Source of the DNA: Streptomyces sp. ATexAB-D23
Lineage (GTDB): Bacteria > Actinomycetota > Actinomycetes > Streptomycetales > Streptomycetaceae
NCBI RefSeq assembly: GCF_000373645.1
Contig: NZ_KB892021.1
Span: forward strand, 31,146 to 95,145
DNA length: 64,000 nt
Reading direction: 5' to 3'
Part shown: piece after piece, positions 15,587-25,894 of the stretch
Numbering within the stretch: position 1 is the first letter of the stretch
Layout: the number at the start of each line of letters is the position of its first letter
Notes under the pieces: model-generated
Database searches by the model: none
Told to the model about the DNA's origin: nothing
What the model saw: only the letters and a program-made list of their open reading frames with translations
Translations under genes and position numbers: made by a program

Positions 15587-16231
15587 ATGGAGGTCGTCGA
15601 AGCCTGGGAGCGGTACGCCCAAGGGCGGATGCCACGAAGGGAAACCAATGCCTCCGGGGCCGCGACGTGGCTGAACTGGACGCAGTACCCCGACCACGGC
15701 CCCGACGAATCGATCCTCGGAGAGTTGCAGGGCCGGACCGTTCTGGAACTGGGCTGCGGTACGGGCTGCAACCTCGCCCACCTCACCACGCTCGGGGCCG
15801 ACTGCACCGGCGTGGACATCGCACCCAGCCAGCACAGGAAGGCCGTGGCCCGATGGGGCCGCCTCCCCGGTCTGGCCTTTCACACGGCAGAGGTGACCGA
15901 CTACCTGACCCACACCGAGGGCTCCTTCGATGTGGTCCTGTCCATCTTCGGGCCCGTCTGGTTCACGGACCCCGAACAACTCCTTCCTCTGATCCACAAG
16001 AGGCTTTCCCCTGGTGGCGTACTGGTCTTCTCCCACAAGCCCCCAACGGCCGGCACTCGGCCTGTCGGCACTCTGAGAGAGGCCAGGGCAGTGACGAGGT
16101 GGGACTACAGCCCGGAGGAATGGTCGAGGCTTCTGGCCTCTTCCGGATACTCGAACCTCAAAGCCGAGGTCATCCCTCCCCCTGAAGGAGAAGACGTAGG
16201 AACCCTGCTGATGAGGGCCTATGCCCATTGA
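15587..16231 (+). CDS. Class I SAM-dependent methyltransferase
   Basis: A 214-residue methyltransferase starting at ATG 15587 (AGGAAAGG upstream). Motif I is VLELGCGTGCNLAHL at about 46-60, the acidic end of strand 2 is CTGVDIAPSQ, then VTDYLTHTEGSFDVVLSIFG and LSPGGVLVFSHKP. The N-terminus MEVVEAWERYAQGRMPRRE with WLNWTQYPDHG is characteristic of a small-molecule or peptide-modifying subgroup; the substrate is not evident. It closes a unit with the leader ORF and the Cys/His-tailed protein. Confidence 0.85.
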   Translation: MEVVEAWERYAQGRMPRRETNASGAATWLNWTQYPDHGPDESILGELQGRTVLELGCGTGCNLAHLTTLGADCTGVDIAPSQHRKAVARWGRLPGLAFHTAEVTDYLTHTEGSFDVVLSIFGPVWFTDPEQLLPLIHKRLSPGGVLVFSHKPPTAGTRPVGTLREARAVTRWDYSPEEWSRLLASSGYSNLKAEVIPPPEGEDVGTLLMRAYAH

Positions 16232-16297
16232 TCAGGGCCTCGTGAGTCTCTGATCAACGGGAGCGCCTTCACGGGAGCGGGTCGGGACGAGCGACTG

Positions 16298-16408
16298 GGG
16301 CCGTCGGGTGTACGGCACGGCCGTCCTGCGCTCAGTGCGTGGTACGGGGGCTGTTCGCGCCCCGGTTCACAAGCGCACGCGGACGGTGTCCGGCAGGTGT
16401 GCGATGTC
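16298..16408. repeat. Right copy of a diverged direct repeat (about 111 bp)
   Basis: Aligns with 13064-13168: GGGCCGTCGGG at the left end, CTGTTCGC in the middle and GTCCGGCAGGT...GCGATGTC at the right. The central hairpin has decayed here. It starts 67 bp after the methyltransferase stop. Together the copies bracket about 3.1 kb. Apart from this repeat and the terminator, 16232-16593 has no gene. Confidence 0.65.
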
Positions 16409-16488
16409 CGTGGCGGCCGGCGGGGTGGTGGCGCTTTTGGGTTGTTCCGCTGGAAGCGGGCCACGGCGGCGGGTACTGCGGGAAACAC

Positions 16489-16530
16489 CGCAGGGCCGTC
16501 GCTCCCGAGCGGGGGAGCGGCGGCCCTGCG
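16489..16530 (-). terminator. 18-bp hairpin terminator behind the NlpC/P60 gene
   Basis: CGCAGGGCCGTCGCTCCC (16489-16506) pairs with GGGAGCGGCGGCCCTGCG (16513-16530) with one mismatch, six-base loop. It lies 64 bp beyond the leftward stop at 16594. Confidence 0.8.
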
Positions 16531-16593
16531 AAGTGCGCCGAGGCGCTTGTGAATCCGTGAACGCGGCTGGTGCTTCTCAGCAGCCGGCGCTTC

Positions 16594-17427
16594 TCAGAGG
16601 ACGCGGACCGCGCCCGTCGGCATGTCGTAGCTCAGCGGGCGCTGCACCACACCGGTCGAGGAGTTCTGCGCACCGACGAACTGGCCGCCGCCCACGTAGA
16701 TCCCGACGTGGTACGCGCTGCCCGCGCTGCCCCAGTACAGGATGTCGCCCGGCTGGAGGTTGCTCAGCGAGACCTGGGTGCCGGCGGTCGACTGGCCCTG
16801 CGAGACGCGCGGCAGGTCGATGCCCACCGTGCGGAACGCGGCCTGGACGAGGCCGGAGCAGTCCCAGGAGTTGGGGCCGGTGCCGCCGGGCACGTACGCG
16901 TCGCCGACCTGCGCCTGCGCGAACGAGACGATGGAGGCGGCGGAGCCGGTGGCGTTGGAGGAGTACGACGTCGTGGTGGCGGCCGTGGAGCCGGACGACG
17001 AGGTGCTCGTGGTGGTCTGGAGCGTGGTGCGCGCGGCGGCGCGGGAGGCGCGCTCGGCGGCCTCCGCCTTGGCCTTCGCGGCGGCTTCGGCCTTCTTCTT
17101 GGCCTCGGCCTTGCGGACCGCCTCGGCCTTGGCCTTCTTGGCGTCCTTGGCGGCGGTGGTGGCCGCGGCTTCCTCGTGGGCCTGCGTCTCCAGGTCCAGG
17201 GCGACCTGCTGCGTGGCCTCGGCGGAGGCCGCGACGGTGGTGGAGAGTCCCGCCGTGATGGTGGGCATCTCGATCGTCTGGGTCACCGGCTCGGCGTTGG
17301 CCGGCCCGGCGGCACCCGCGACCGCGATGGTGCTGAGGACGCCACCGGCAACTCCGGCACGCAGCGCCGACGTGGAGGCGTTTCGGCGGGGCTTCCGGTG
17401 GCTGGGTATGAGAGCGGTGTGGGACAT
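16594..17427 (-). CDS. Secreted NlpC/P60 family peptidoglycan endopeptidase
   Basis: A 277-residue protein that should cleave peptide cross-links in the cell wall outside the cell. The start is ATG 17427 (MSHTALIPSHRKPRRNAS); a signal peptide with a basic start and an AVAGAAGPANA-type cleavage site ends near residue 36. A long Ala/Lys/Glu-rich coiled-coil segment (about 75-130) and a Ser/Thr linker follow. The NlpC/P60 domain has the catalytic Cys in SWDCSGLVQAAF and His in YHVGIYVGGG, with GDILYWGS between. It is divergent from nuoA with a 792-bp gap and has a strong hairpin terminator. Confidence 0.92.
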   Translation of the reverse strand: MSHTALIPSHRKPRRNASTSALRAGVAGGVLSTIAVAGAAGPANAEPVTQTIEMPTITAGLSTTVAASAEATQQVALDLETQAHEEAAATTAAKDAKKAKAEAVRKAEAKKKAEAAAKAKAEAAERASRAAARTTLQTTTSTSSSGSTAATTTSYSSNATGSAASIVSFAQAQVGDAYVPGGTGPNSWDCSGLVQAAFRTVGIDLPRVSQGQSTAGTQVSLSNLQPGDILYWGSAGSAYHVGIYVGGGQFVGAQNSSTGVVQRPLSYDMPTGAVRVL

Positions 17428-18040
17428 GGGTACTAGCGCTATCAGGGCTCCCGGGGATCCATCAAGAAACGTGTGTTGCGACACAGTTACGTCCGGAATC
17501 TGTGAATCCGCTTTCTGAGGGCCTTTATTGACGCCGTAACGGGCAAAACGGTCACTCGCGATCATGGCTGTGATCACGGGTTTTCTGCAATACGCCCGAA
17601 TTGCCCGTCACTTACCATCCGTTCACACGGTTGGCCAAGCCCGCTTGTATAACGGCTGATGCCGAGTGACGCAGGTCACAGCATGGTCTCGCCGTGACGG
17701 GCATACGAGCGCCCCGCGCGAGCGGTGGGGCGCCTGCACCGAACTCGCCGCAGGCGATGGGCGATTAGCGGGATAAGCGGCGTATGTCGGAGTGCGTCCA
17801 CTTCGTTCCGTGCGGACCCTCTCGCGGGTGACACCCTCGGTCCACGCTCCGGGCGCAGAGTGGGGCAGATCCCTTTATCACCCCATCGTGTCCATCTCCA
17901 ATTTTGCGCGTGCCGCCGCGGCTTGATAGGGCGACACCCCTTTGACCAGCGATAACGGCAGCGGATGTCACGTCTCGTGATCACTCGGCCGCTTCGTGTA
18001 CGAAGATCACCGCTCATCCGACTTCATGATCGTTCGTCAG

Positions 18041-18087
18041 GTGGTGGAGATCACAAAGACGTTGTCGTACCCCGTGTCGCAGATCAC
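18041..18087. promoter_or_regulatory. Two GTG-N8-CAC motifs upstream of nuoA (Crp-like)
   Basis: GTGGTGGAGATCAC (18041-18054) and GTGTCGCAGATCAC (18074-18087) share GTG-N4-AGATCAC and start exactly 33 bp apart, about three helical turns. GTG-N8-CAC is the spacing of Crp-family sites. A TAGGAT -10-like element follows at 18101-18106. Confidence 0.45.
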
Positions 18088-18121
18088 AGGACGGCGGGCA
18101 TAGGATGCGGGGCAGTCGGGC

Positions 18122-18139
18122 TTGTGAACTGCCTCACAT
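18122..18139. promoter_or_regulatory. Candidate Rex operator before nuoA
   Basis: TTGTGAACTGCCTCACAT contains TGTGAAC-TGC-CTCACA, one mismatch from the Streptomyces Rex consensus TGTGAACNNNTTCACA. Rex is an NADH/NAD-sensing repressor of respiratory genes. The site lies 16 bp after the TAGGAT element at 18101, where binding would block transcription. Confidence 0.65.
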
Positions 18140-18219
18140 GTGCACGATCTTGGTGAGGTGGCGAGCCAGATCGCCCGATGCGGTCCAACGGTCAAGGACG
18201 ACTGGAAGGAGCGAGGAGC

Positions 18220-18579
18220 GTGAATGCCTACGCGCCCATCCTCGTGCTCGGCGCCCTCGGGGCAGGGTTTGCGATCTTTTCCGTGGTCATGGCCACGCTT
18301 ATCGGCCCCAAGCGGTACAACCGGGCAAAGCTCGAAGCGTACGAGTGCGGTATCGAACCGACACCCACTCCGGCCGGAGGCGGCCGCTTTCCGATCAAGT
18401 ACTACCTGACGGCGATGCTCTTCATCGTCTTCGACATCGAGATCGTCTTCCTCTATCCCTGGGCGGTCACCTTCGACGCCCTGGGGATCTTCGGGCTCGT
18501 GGAGATGCTGCTCTTCGTGCTCACCGTCTTCGTCGCCTACGCGTATGTGTGGCGTCGCGGCGGCCTGGAATGGGACTGA
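18220..18579 (+). CDS. nuoA: NADH-quinone oxidoreductase subunit A
   Basis: A 119-residue membrane subunit of complex I, starting at GTG 18220 with GGAAGGAG upstream. It has three transmembrane helices, the loop KLEAYECGIEPTPTPAGGG with the conserved Cys, and FPIKYYLTAMLFIVFDIEIV, which contains the conserved FDIE acidic pair. It forms part of the quinone-site/proton-channel junction. First gene of a 16-kb operon. Confidence 0.96.
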   Translation: MNAYAPILVLGALGAGFAIFSVVMATLIGPKRYNRAKLEAYECGIEPTPTPAGGGRFPIKYYLTAMLFIVFDIEIVFLYPWAVTFDALGIFGLVEMLLFVLTVFVAYAYVWRRGGLEWD

Positions 18580-18597
18580 GGGGCTGAGGGGCACACC

Positions 18598-19152
18598 ATG
18601 GGACTCGAAGAGAAGCTGCCGAGCGGCTTCGTTCTGACCACTGTCGAGCAGGCGGCCGGCTGGGTGCGGAAGTCCTCCGTCTTCCCGGCCACCTTCGGCC
18701 TCGCCTGCTGCGCCATCGAGATGATGACGACCGGGGCGGGCCGCTACGACCTGGCCCGGTTCGGCATGGAGGTCTTCCGCGGCTCGCCGCGGCAGGCGGA
18801 CCTGATGATCGTGGCCGGGCGGGTGAGCCAGAAGATGGCGCCCGTCCTGCGGCAGGTCTACGACCAGATGCCCAACCCCAAGTGGGTCATCTCCATGGGC
18901 GTCTGCGCGTCATCGGGCGGAATGTTCAACAATTACGCCATTGTTCAGGGTGTTGATCATATTGTCCCGGTTGATATTTATTTGCCGGGCTGCCCGCCGC
19001 GGCCCGAGATGCTGATGGACGCGATCCTCAAGCTGCACCAGAAGATCCAGGGCTCCAAGCTCGGGGTCAACGCGCAGGAGGCCGCCCGCGAGGCGGAGGA
19101 GGCGGCCCTCAACGCACTGCCCCTGATCGAGATGAAGGGGCTGCTGCGATGA
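18598..19152 (+). CDS. nuoB: NADH-quinone oxidoreductase subunit B
   Basis: A 184-residue peripheral subunit that carries iron-sulfur cluster N2, the last cluster before menaquinone. Ligands are visible: the tandem Cys pair in FGLACCAIEMM, the Cys of GVCASSGGMFNNYA and that of IYLPGCPPRPE. Some codons around 18920-18990 are unusually AT-rich (AATTACGCCATTGTTCAG, then GATATTTATTTG) compared with neighbours. Its stop overlaps nuoC as ATGA. Confidence 0.97.
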   Translation: MGLEEKLPSGFVLTTVEQAAGWVRKSSVFPATFGLACCAIEMMTTGAGRYDLARFGMEVFRGSPRQADLMIVAGRVSQKMAPVLRQVYDQMPNPKWVISMGVCASSGGMFNNYAIVQGVDHIVPVDIYLPGCPPRPEMLMDAILKLHQKIQGSKLGVNAQEAAREAEEAALNALPLIEMKGLLR

Positions 19153-19859
19153 GCGACGAGCACAACGGCTCCGCCGTTCCCGCCCCGCGCGACGAGCACG
19201 GCGAGGTCATCGGCGTACGCCGGGGGATGTTCGGCGCCGACAACGGCGGCGACACCTCCGGCTACGGCGGCCTCGTCCGTACCGTGGCCCTGCCCGGCTC
19301 CTCCTCGCGGCCGTACGGCGGCTGGTTCGACGAGGTCGCCGACGAACTCGAAGGCGCCCTGGAGGAACAGGGCCTCGTCCCCGAGAACACCATCGAGAAG
19401 ACCGTCGTCGACCGGGGCGAACTCACCTTCCACATCGCCCGCGAGCACCTGCCGACCGTCGCCAGGACCCTGCGCGACGACCCGGCCCTGCGCTTCGAGC
19501 TCTGTACGGGGGTGAGTGGCGTCCACTTCCCCGGCGACAAGGGCCGCGAGCTGCACGCCGTCTACCACCTGCGCTCGATCACCCACGGCCGGCTCATCCG
19601 GCTGGAGGTCTCCACGCCGGACGACGACCGGCACATCCCGTCCCTGGTCGCGGTGTACCCGACCAACGACTGGCACGAGCGCGAGGCGTACGACTTCTTC
19701 GGGCTCGTCTTCGACGGGCACCCCGCCCTCACCCGGATCATGATGCCGGACGACTGGCAGGGCTTCCCGCAGCGCAAGGACTACCCGCTCGGCGGCATCC
19801 CCGTCGAGTACAAGGGCGCCCAGATCCCGGCTCCGGACCAGCGGAGGTCGTACTCCTGA
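19149..19859 (+). CDS. nuoC: NADH-quinone oxidoreductase subunit C
   Basis: A 236-residue peripheral-arm subunit. After an acidic, non-conserved N-terminus of about 55 residues comes the 30-kDa-subunit domain: CTGVSGVHFPGDKGRELHAV, then TPDDDRHIPSLVAVYPTNDW and the signature EREAYDFFGLVFDGHP with LTRIMMPDDWQGFPQRKDYP. It forms the quinone-proximal module with NuoB and NuoD. It is separate from NuoD here, not fused as in E. coli. It overlaps nuoB (ATGA) and nuoD (TGATG). Confidence 0.96.
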   Translation: MSDEHNGSAVPAPRDEHGEVIGVRRGMFGADNGGDTSGYGGLVRTVALPGSSSRPYGGWFDEVADELEGALEEQGLVPENTIEKTVVDRGELTFHIAREHLPTVARTLRDDPALRFELCTGVSGVHFPGDKGRELHAVYHLRSITHGRLIRLEVSTPDDDRHIPSLVAVYPTNDWHEREAYDFFGLVFDGHPALTRIMMPDDWQGFPQRKDYPLGGIPVEYKGAQIPAPDQRRSYS

Positions 19860-21181
19860 TGACCACTCCCCGTGCAACACCTCGTGCGACCACCGAGGGG
19901 ACTGTATATACGGTCACCGGAGGCGACTGGGACGAGGTCGTCGAGACCGCGGCCAAGTCCGACGACGAGCGCATCATCGTCAACATGGGCCCCCAGCACC
20001 CGTCCACGCACGGCGTGCTCCGGCTGATCCTGGAGATCGACGGCGAGACCGTCACCGAGGCCCGCTGCGGCATCGGCTACCTCCACACCGGCATCGAGAA
20101 GAACCTCGAATACCGCAGCTGGACGCAGGGCACCACCTTCGTCACGCGCATGGACTACCTGACGCCGTTCTTCAACGAGACGGCCTACTGCCTGGGCGTC
20201 GAGAAGCTCCTCGGCATCGAGGACCAGATCCCCGACCGGGCCACCGTCCTGCGCGTGCTCCTGATGGAGCTCAACCGGCTCTCCTCGCACCTGGTGTGCA
20301 TCGCCACCGGCGGCATGGAGCTCGGCGCCACCACGATCATGATCTACGGCTTCCGCGACCGGGAGCTGGTGCTCGACCTCTTCGAGCTGATCACCGGCCT
20401 GCGCATGAACCACGCGTTCGTCCGCCCCGGCGGCCTCGCCCAGGACCTGCCCCCGGGCGCGGTCGACCAGCTGCGCGAGTTCGTGAAGACCATGAAGAAG
20501 AACCTGCCGGAGTACGACAAGCTCGCCACCGGCAACCCCATCTTCAAGGCCCGCATGCAGGACGTCGGCTACCTCGACCTCACCGGCTGCATGGCGCTCG
20601 GCGCCACCGGCCCGATCCTGCGCTCCGCCGGACTCCCGCACGACCTGCGCAAGACCGATCCCTACTGCGGGTACGAGAACTACGAGTTCGACGTCCCCAC
20701 GGCGGACAGCTGCGACTCCTACGGCCGCTTCCTCATCCGCCTGGAGGAGATGCGCCAGTCGCTGCGCATCATCGAGCAGTGCATCGACCGGCTCGAACCC
20801 GGTCCGGTCATGGTCGCCGACAAGAAGATCGCCTGGCCCGCGCAGCTCGCGCTCGGCCCGGACGGCCTCGGCAACTCGCTGGACCACATCAAGAAGATCA
20901 TGGGTACCTCCATGGAGGCCCTGATCCACCACTTCAAGCTGGTGACCGAGGGCTTCCGGGTCCCCGCCGGACAGGCGTACACCGCCGTCGAGTCCCCCAA
21001 GGGCGAACTCGGCGTGCACGTCGTCTCCGACGGCGGGACCCGCCCCTACCGGGTCCACTTCCGCGACCCGTCCTTCACCAACCTCCAGGCCATGGCGGCG
21101 ATGTGCGAGGGCGGCCAGGTCGCCGACGTCATCGTCGCCGTCGCATCCATCGACCCCGTGATGGGAGGCGTCGACCGGTGA
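19859..21181 (+). CDS. nuoD: NADH-quinone oxidoreductase subunit D
   Basis: A 440-residue 49-kDa-type subunit that lines the quinone pocket with NuoB. Conserved parts: NMGPQHPSTHGVLRLILEID (with the quinone-site His), RCGIGYLHTGIEKN, MDYLTPFFNETAYCLGVEKL, and the C-terminal ESPKGELGVHVVSDGGTRPY followed by NLQAMAAMCEGGQVADVI. The first 30 residues are a variable, Thr-rich extension. Confidence 0.97.
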   Translation: MTTPRATPRATTEGTVYTVTGGDWDEVVETAAKSDDERIIVNMGPQHPSTHGVLRLILEIDGETVTEARCGIGYLHTGIEKNLEYRSWTQGTTFVTRMDYLTPFFNETAYCLGVEKLLGIEDQIPDRATVLRVLLMELNRLSSHLVCIATGGMELGATTIMIYGFRDRELVLDLFELITGLRMNHAFVRPGGLAQDLPPGAVDQLREFVKTMKKNLPEYDKLATGNPIFKARMQDVGYLDLTGCMALGATGPILRSAGLPHDLRKTDPYCGYENYEFDVPTADSCDSYGRFLIRLEEMRQSLRIIEQCIDRLEPGPVMVADKKIAWPAQLALGPDGLGNSLDHIKKIMGTSMEALIHHFKLVTEGFRVPAGQAYTAVESPKGELGVHVVSDGGTRPYRVHFRDPSFTNLQAMAAMCEGGQVADVIVAVASIDPVMGGVDR

Positions 21182-22025
21182 CCGAAGCACGTAGCGAAGT
21201 CAGTCTGGGGATGCCGCAGCTCCCCGCCCCCGCCTACCCGGCCGAGGTGCGCGCCAGGCTCGAAGCGGATGCGAAGGAGGTGATCGCCCGCTACCCCGGC
21301 AGCCGCTCCGCGCTCCTGCCGCTGCTGCACCTCGTGCAGTCCGAGGAGGGGTACGTCTCCCGTACGGGCATGGCGTTCTGCGCCGAGCTGCTCGGCCTCA
21401 CCACCGCCGAGGTCACCGCGGTCGCCACCTTCTACACGATGTACCGGCGCAAGCCGAGCGGCGACTACCAGGTCGGCGTCTGCACCAACACGCTCTGCGC
21501 GGTGATGGGCGGCGACGCGATCTTCGACCGGCTCAAGGAGCACCTCGGCGTCGGCAACGACGAGACGACCGAGGACGGCAAGGTCACCCTCGAACACATC
21601 GAGTGCAACGCCGCCTGCGACTTCGCGCCCGTCGTGATGGTCAACTGGGAGTTCTTCGACAACCAGACGCCCGAGAGCGCCACGCGCCTCGTCGACGACC
21701 TGATCGCCGGCCGCACCGTCGAACCCACCCGTGGCGCCCCGCTCTGCACGTACAAGGAGACCGCCCGCATCCTGGCCGGCTTCCCCGACGAGCGCCCCGG
21801 CGCCGTCGCGGCGACCGGCGGCGCGGGCCCCGCCTCGCTGATCGGCCTCAAGCTCGCCAAGGGCGAGGCCGCGCCGCAGGCCCGCGTGGTCGGCCCGCGC
21901 GGCGAGGCCCCGCGCGACGAACCGCAGAAGGGCGCCGAGCACCTCAGCTCCCATGACGCGCCGCAGCAGACCTCGGCATCCGACCCGGACAACCCGGCAG
22001 GACCCGCAGCCGAGGAGGGGGAGTG

Positions 22026-22026
<1 letters not shown>
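21178..22026 (+). CDS. nuoE: NADH-quinone oxidoreductase subunit E with C-terminal extension
   Basis: A 282-residue subunit of the NADH-dehydrogenase module starting at GTG 21178 (GTGA overlap). The thioredoxin-fold domain binds [2Fe-2S] cluster N1a through VCTNTLC (C-x4-C) and ECNAAC (C-x3-C). The last roughly 75 residues (after YKETARILAGFPDERP) are Ala/Gly/Pro/Glu-rich and low in complexity, longer than the roughly 170-residue E. coli protein; such tails are common in actinobacteria. Confidence 0.96.
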
Positions 22027-23386
<1,360 letters not shown>

Positions 23387-23390
<4 letters not shown>

Positions 23391-25894
23391 CAGTCACCAC
23401 GAGTGCGCCCTCCGGGGGCGGCGAAGCGGCGATCCCGCCCGAGGACCTGGTCACGCTGACCATCGACGGCATCGAGATCAGCGTGCCCAAGGGCACCCTG
23501 GTCATCCGCGCCGCCGAACTCCTCGGCATCGAGATCCCGCGCTTCTGCGACCACCCCCTCCTCGACCCGGCCGGCGCCTGCCGCCAGTGCATCGTCGAGG
23601 TCGAGGGCCAGCGCAAGCCGATGGCGTCCTGCACCATCACCTGCACCGACGGCATGGTCGTCAAGTCGCAGATCACCTCGCCGGTCGCCGACAAGGCGCA
23701 GCGCGGCGTGATGGAGCTGCTGCTCATCAACCACCCGCTGGACTGCCCGGTCTGCGACAAGGGCGGCGAGTGCCCCCTCCAGAACCAGGCGATGTCGCAC
23801 GGCGACGCGACCTCCCGCTTCGACGGGAAGAAGCGGACGTACGAGAAGCCCGTCCCGATCTCCACCCAGGTGCTGCTGGACCGCGAGCGGTGCGTGCTGT
23901 GCGCGCGCTGCACCCGGTTCTCCAACCAGGTGGCGGGCGACCCGATGATCGAGCTGATCGAGCGCGGCGCGCTCCAGCAGGTCGGTACCGGCGAGGGCGA
24001 CCCGTTCGAGTCGTACTTCTCCGGCAACACCATCCAGATCTGCCCGGTCGGCGCGCTGACCTCGGCGGCGTACCGATTCCGCTCCCGCCCCTTCGACCTG
24101 GTGTCGACGCCCTCGGTGTGCGAGCACTGCGCCGGCGGCTGCGCCACCCGCACCGACCACCGGCGCGGCAAGGTCATGCGGCGCCTCGCGGCCAACGACC
24201 CCGAGGTCAACGAGGAGTGGCTCTGCGACAAGGGCCGCTTCGGCTTCCGCTACGCCCAGCAGCGCGACCGGCTCACCACCCCGCTGGTGCGGGGCGAGTC
24301 GGGCGAGCTGGAACCGGCGAGCTGGCCCGAGGCGCTGACCGCGGCGGCCGAGGGGCTGGCCGGGGCGCGCGGCAGGACCGGTGTCCTGACCGGCGGCCGG
24401 CTGACCGTCGAGGACGCCTACGCGTACGCCAAGTTCGCCCGGGTCGCCCTGGACACCAACGACATCGACTTCCGGGCCCGGGTCCACAGCAGCGAGGAGG
24501 CCGACTTCCTGGCGGCCCGGGTCGCGGGGCGCGGTAAGGATCTGGACGGCAGCGGTGTCACGTACACCTCGCTGGAGAAGGCGCCGACCGTGCTGCTGGT
24601 CGGCTTCGAGTCGGAGGAGGAGGCCCCCGGCGTCTTCCTGCGGCTGCGCAAGGCCCACCGCAAGGGCGGGCAGCGCACCTTCTCCGTCGCCTCGCACGCC
24701 ACCCGCGGCCTGGAGAAGGCGGGCGGCACGCTGCTGCCCGCCGCCCCCGGTACGGAGACGGAGTGGCTGGACGCCATCGCGGGCGGTGTCGGCCTGGACG
24801 GCGACGGTGCCGTGGCGGCCGAGGCGCTGCGCGGTGAGGGCGCGCTGATCGTGGTCGGTGAGCGGCTGGCCGGAGTGCCCGGCGGGCTGACCGCCGCGGT
24901 ACGGGCGGCGACCGCGACCGGGGCGCGCCTGGTGTGGATTGCGCGCCGGGCGGGCGAACGCGGCGCGGTGGAGGCGGGCGCGCTCCCGTCGCTGCTGCCC
25001 GGCGGCCGCCCCGCCACCGACCCGCGGGCCCGCGACGAGGTCGCTGCCGCCTGGGGCGTCGCCGAACTCCCGTCCCGCTTCGGCCGCGACACCGGCCAGA
25101 TCATCGAGGCCGCGGCCACCGGTGAGCTGGGCGCGCTGCTCGTGGGCGGCGTCGGGACCGAGGACCTGCCCGACCCGGCGCGGGCCCTGGAGGCCCTGGA
25201 CCGGGTCGGCTTCCTGGTCTCGCTGGAGCTGCGGCCCAGCGAGGTCACCGACCGCGCCGACGTGGTGCTCCCGGTCGCCGCGGTCGCCGAGAAGTCCGGC
25301 ACCTTCCTCAACTGGGAGGGCCGGGCGCGGATGTTCGAGGCCGCGCTGAAGCCCGAGCAGATGACCCGCAACCTCGCCCCCGGCGACGCCCGGGTGCTGC
25401 ACATGCTGGCCGATGCCATGGACGTCCACTTCGCGCTGCCGGACCTGAAGGCCGCCCGCCGCGAGCTGGACCGGCTCGGCGGCTGGCAGGGCGGATACGC
25501 GGACGAGCCGCGCGCCTCGGCGCAGCCGCTGCCCCGGCCCGGTGACGGCGAGGCGGTCCTCGCGGGCCACCGGATGCTGCTCGACCTGGGCCGGCTCCAG
25601 GAGGGCGACACCGCGCTGGCCGGGACCCGGCACGAGGCGGTGGCCCGGCTCTCCGCCACCACCGCGGCCGAGACCGGCGTCAAGGACGGCGACCTGCTGG
25701 CCGTCTCCGGCCCCGCGGGCAGCGTCGAACTCCCGCTCCGGGTCACCGACATGCCGGACCGCGTGGTCTGGGTGCCGCTGAACTCCGTCGGGCGGGGCGT
25801 GCCGGCCACGACCGGGGCCCGCCCCGGCGGCCTGGTCCGGATCGGCCCCGCCGCTCCCGGTACTCCCGACGTCACACCGGAGGTGCGGGCGTGA
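23387..25894 (+). CDS. nuoG: NADH-quinone oxidoreductase subunit G
   Basis: The 835-residue largest peripheral subunit, relaying electrons through several clusters. The N-terminal ferredoxin domain has IPRFCDHPLLDPAGACRQC for the [2Fe-2S] cluster. Then come the DCPVCDKGGECPLQ and CVLCARCTRFSN cluster sites with ICPVGALTS, then the molybdopterin-oxidoreductase-like part beginning CEHCAGGCATRTDHRRG (an extra cluster site, N7-like). The C-terminal region is a degenerate, Ala-rich oxidoreductase fold. ATG 23387 overlaps nuoF (ATGA) and its stop overlaps nuoH (GTGA). Confidence 0.96.

Larger units (their letters stand above)
17428..18219. other. Long divergent intergenic region between the NlpC/P60 gene and nuoA
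   Basis: No convincing gene in 792 bp. GATCAC recurs at least five times (near 17567, 17976, 18006, 18050 and 18083). The right end holds nuo regulatory motifs (18041-18139). I looked for a c-di-AMP riboswitch in front of the cell-wall hydrolase gene and did not recognise its conserved core. Confidence 0.6.

Noticed and set aside
9345..16593. Integration of the accessory block at a tRNA gene with attachment sites.
   Set aside because: No tRNA-like cloverleaf, integrase or short exact direct repeats at the block ends were seen; the diverged 105-111 bp repeats are internal and too different for att sites.
17428..18219. A c-di-AMP (ydaO-type) riboswitch in front of the NlpC/P60 gene.
   Set aside because: The conserved core segments were not recognised on the minus strand; only scattered GATCAC words are present.
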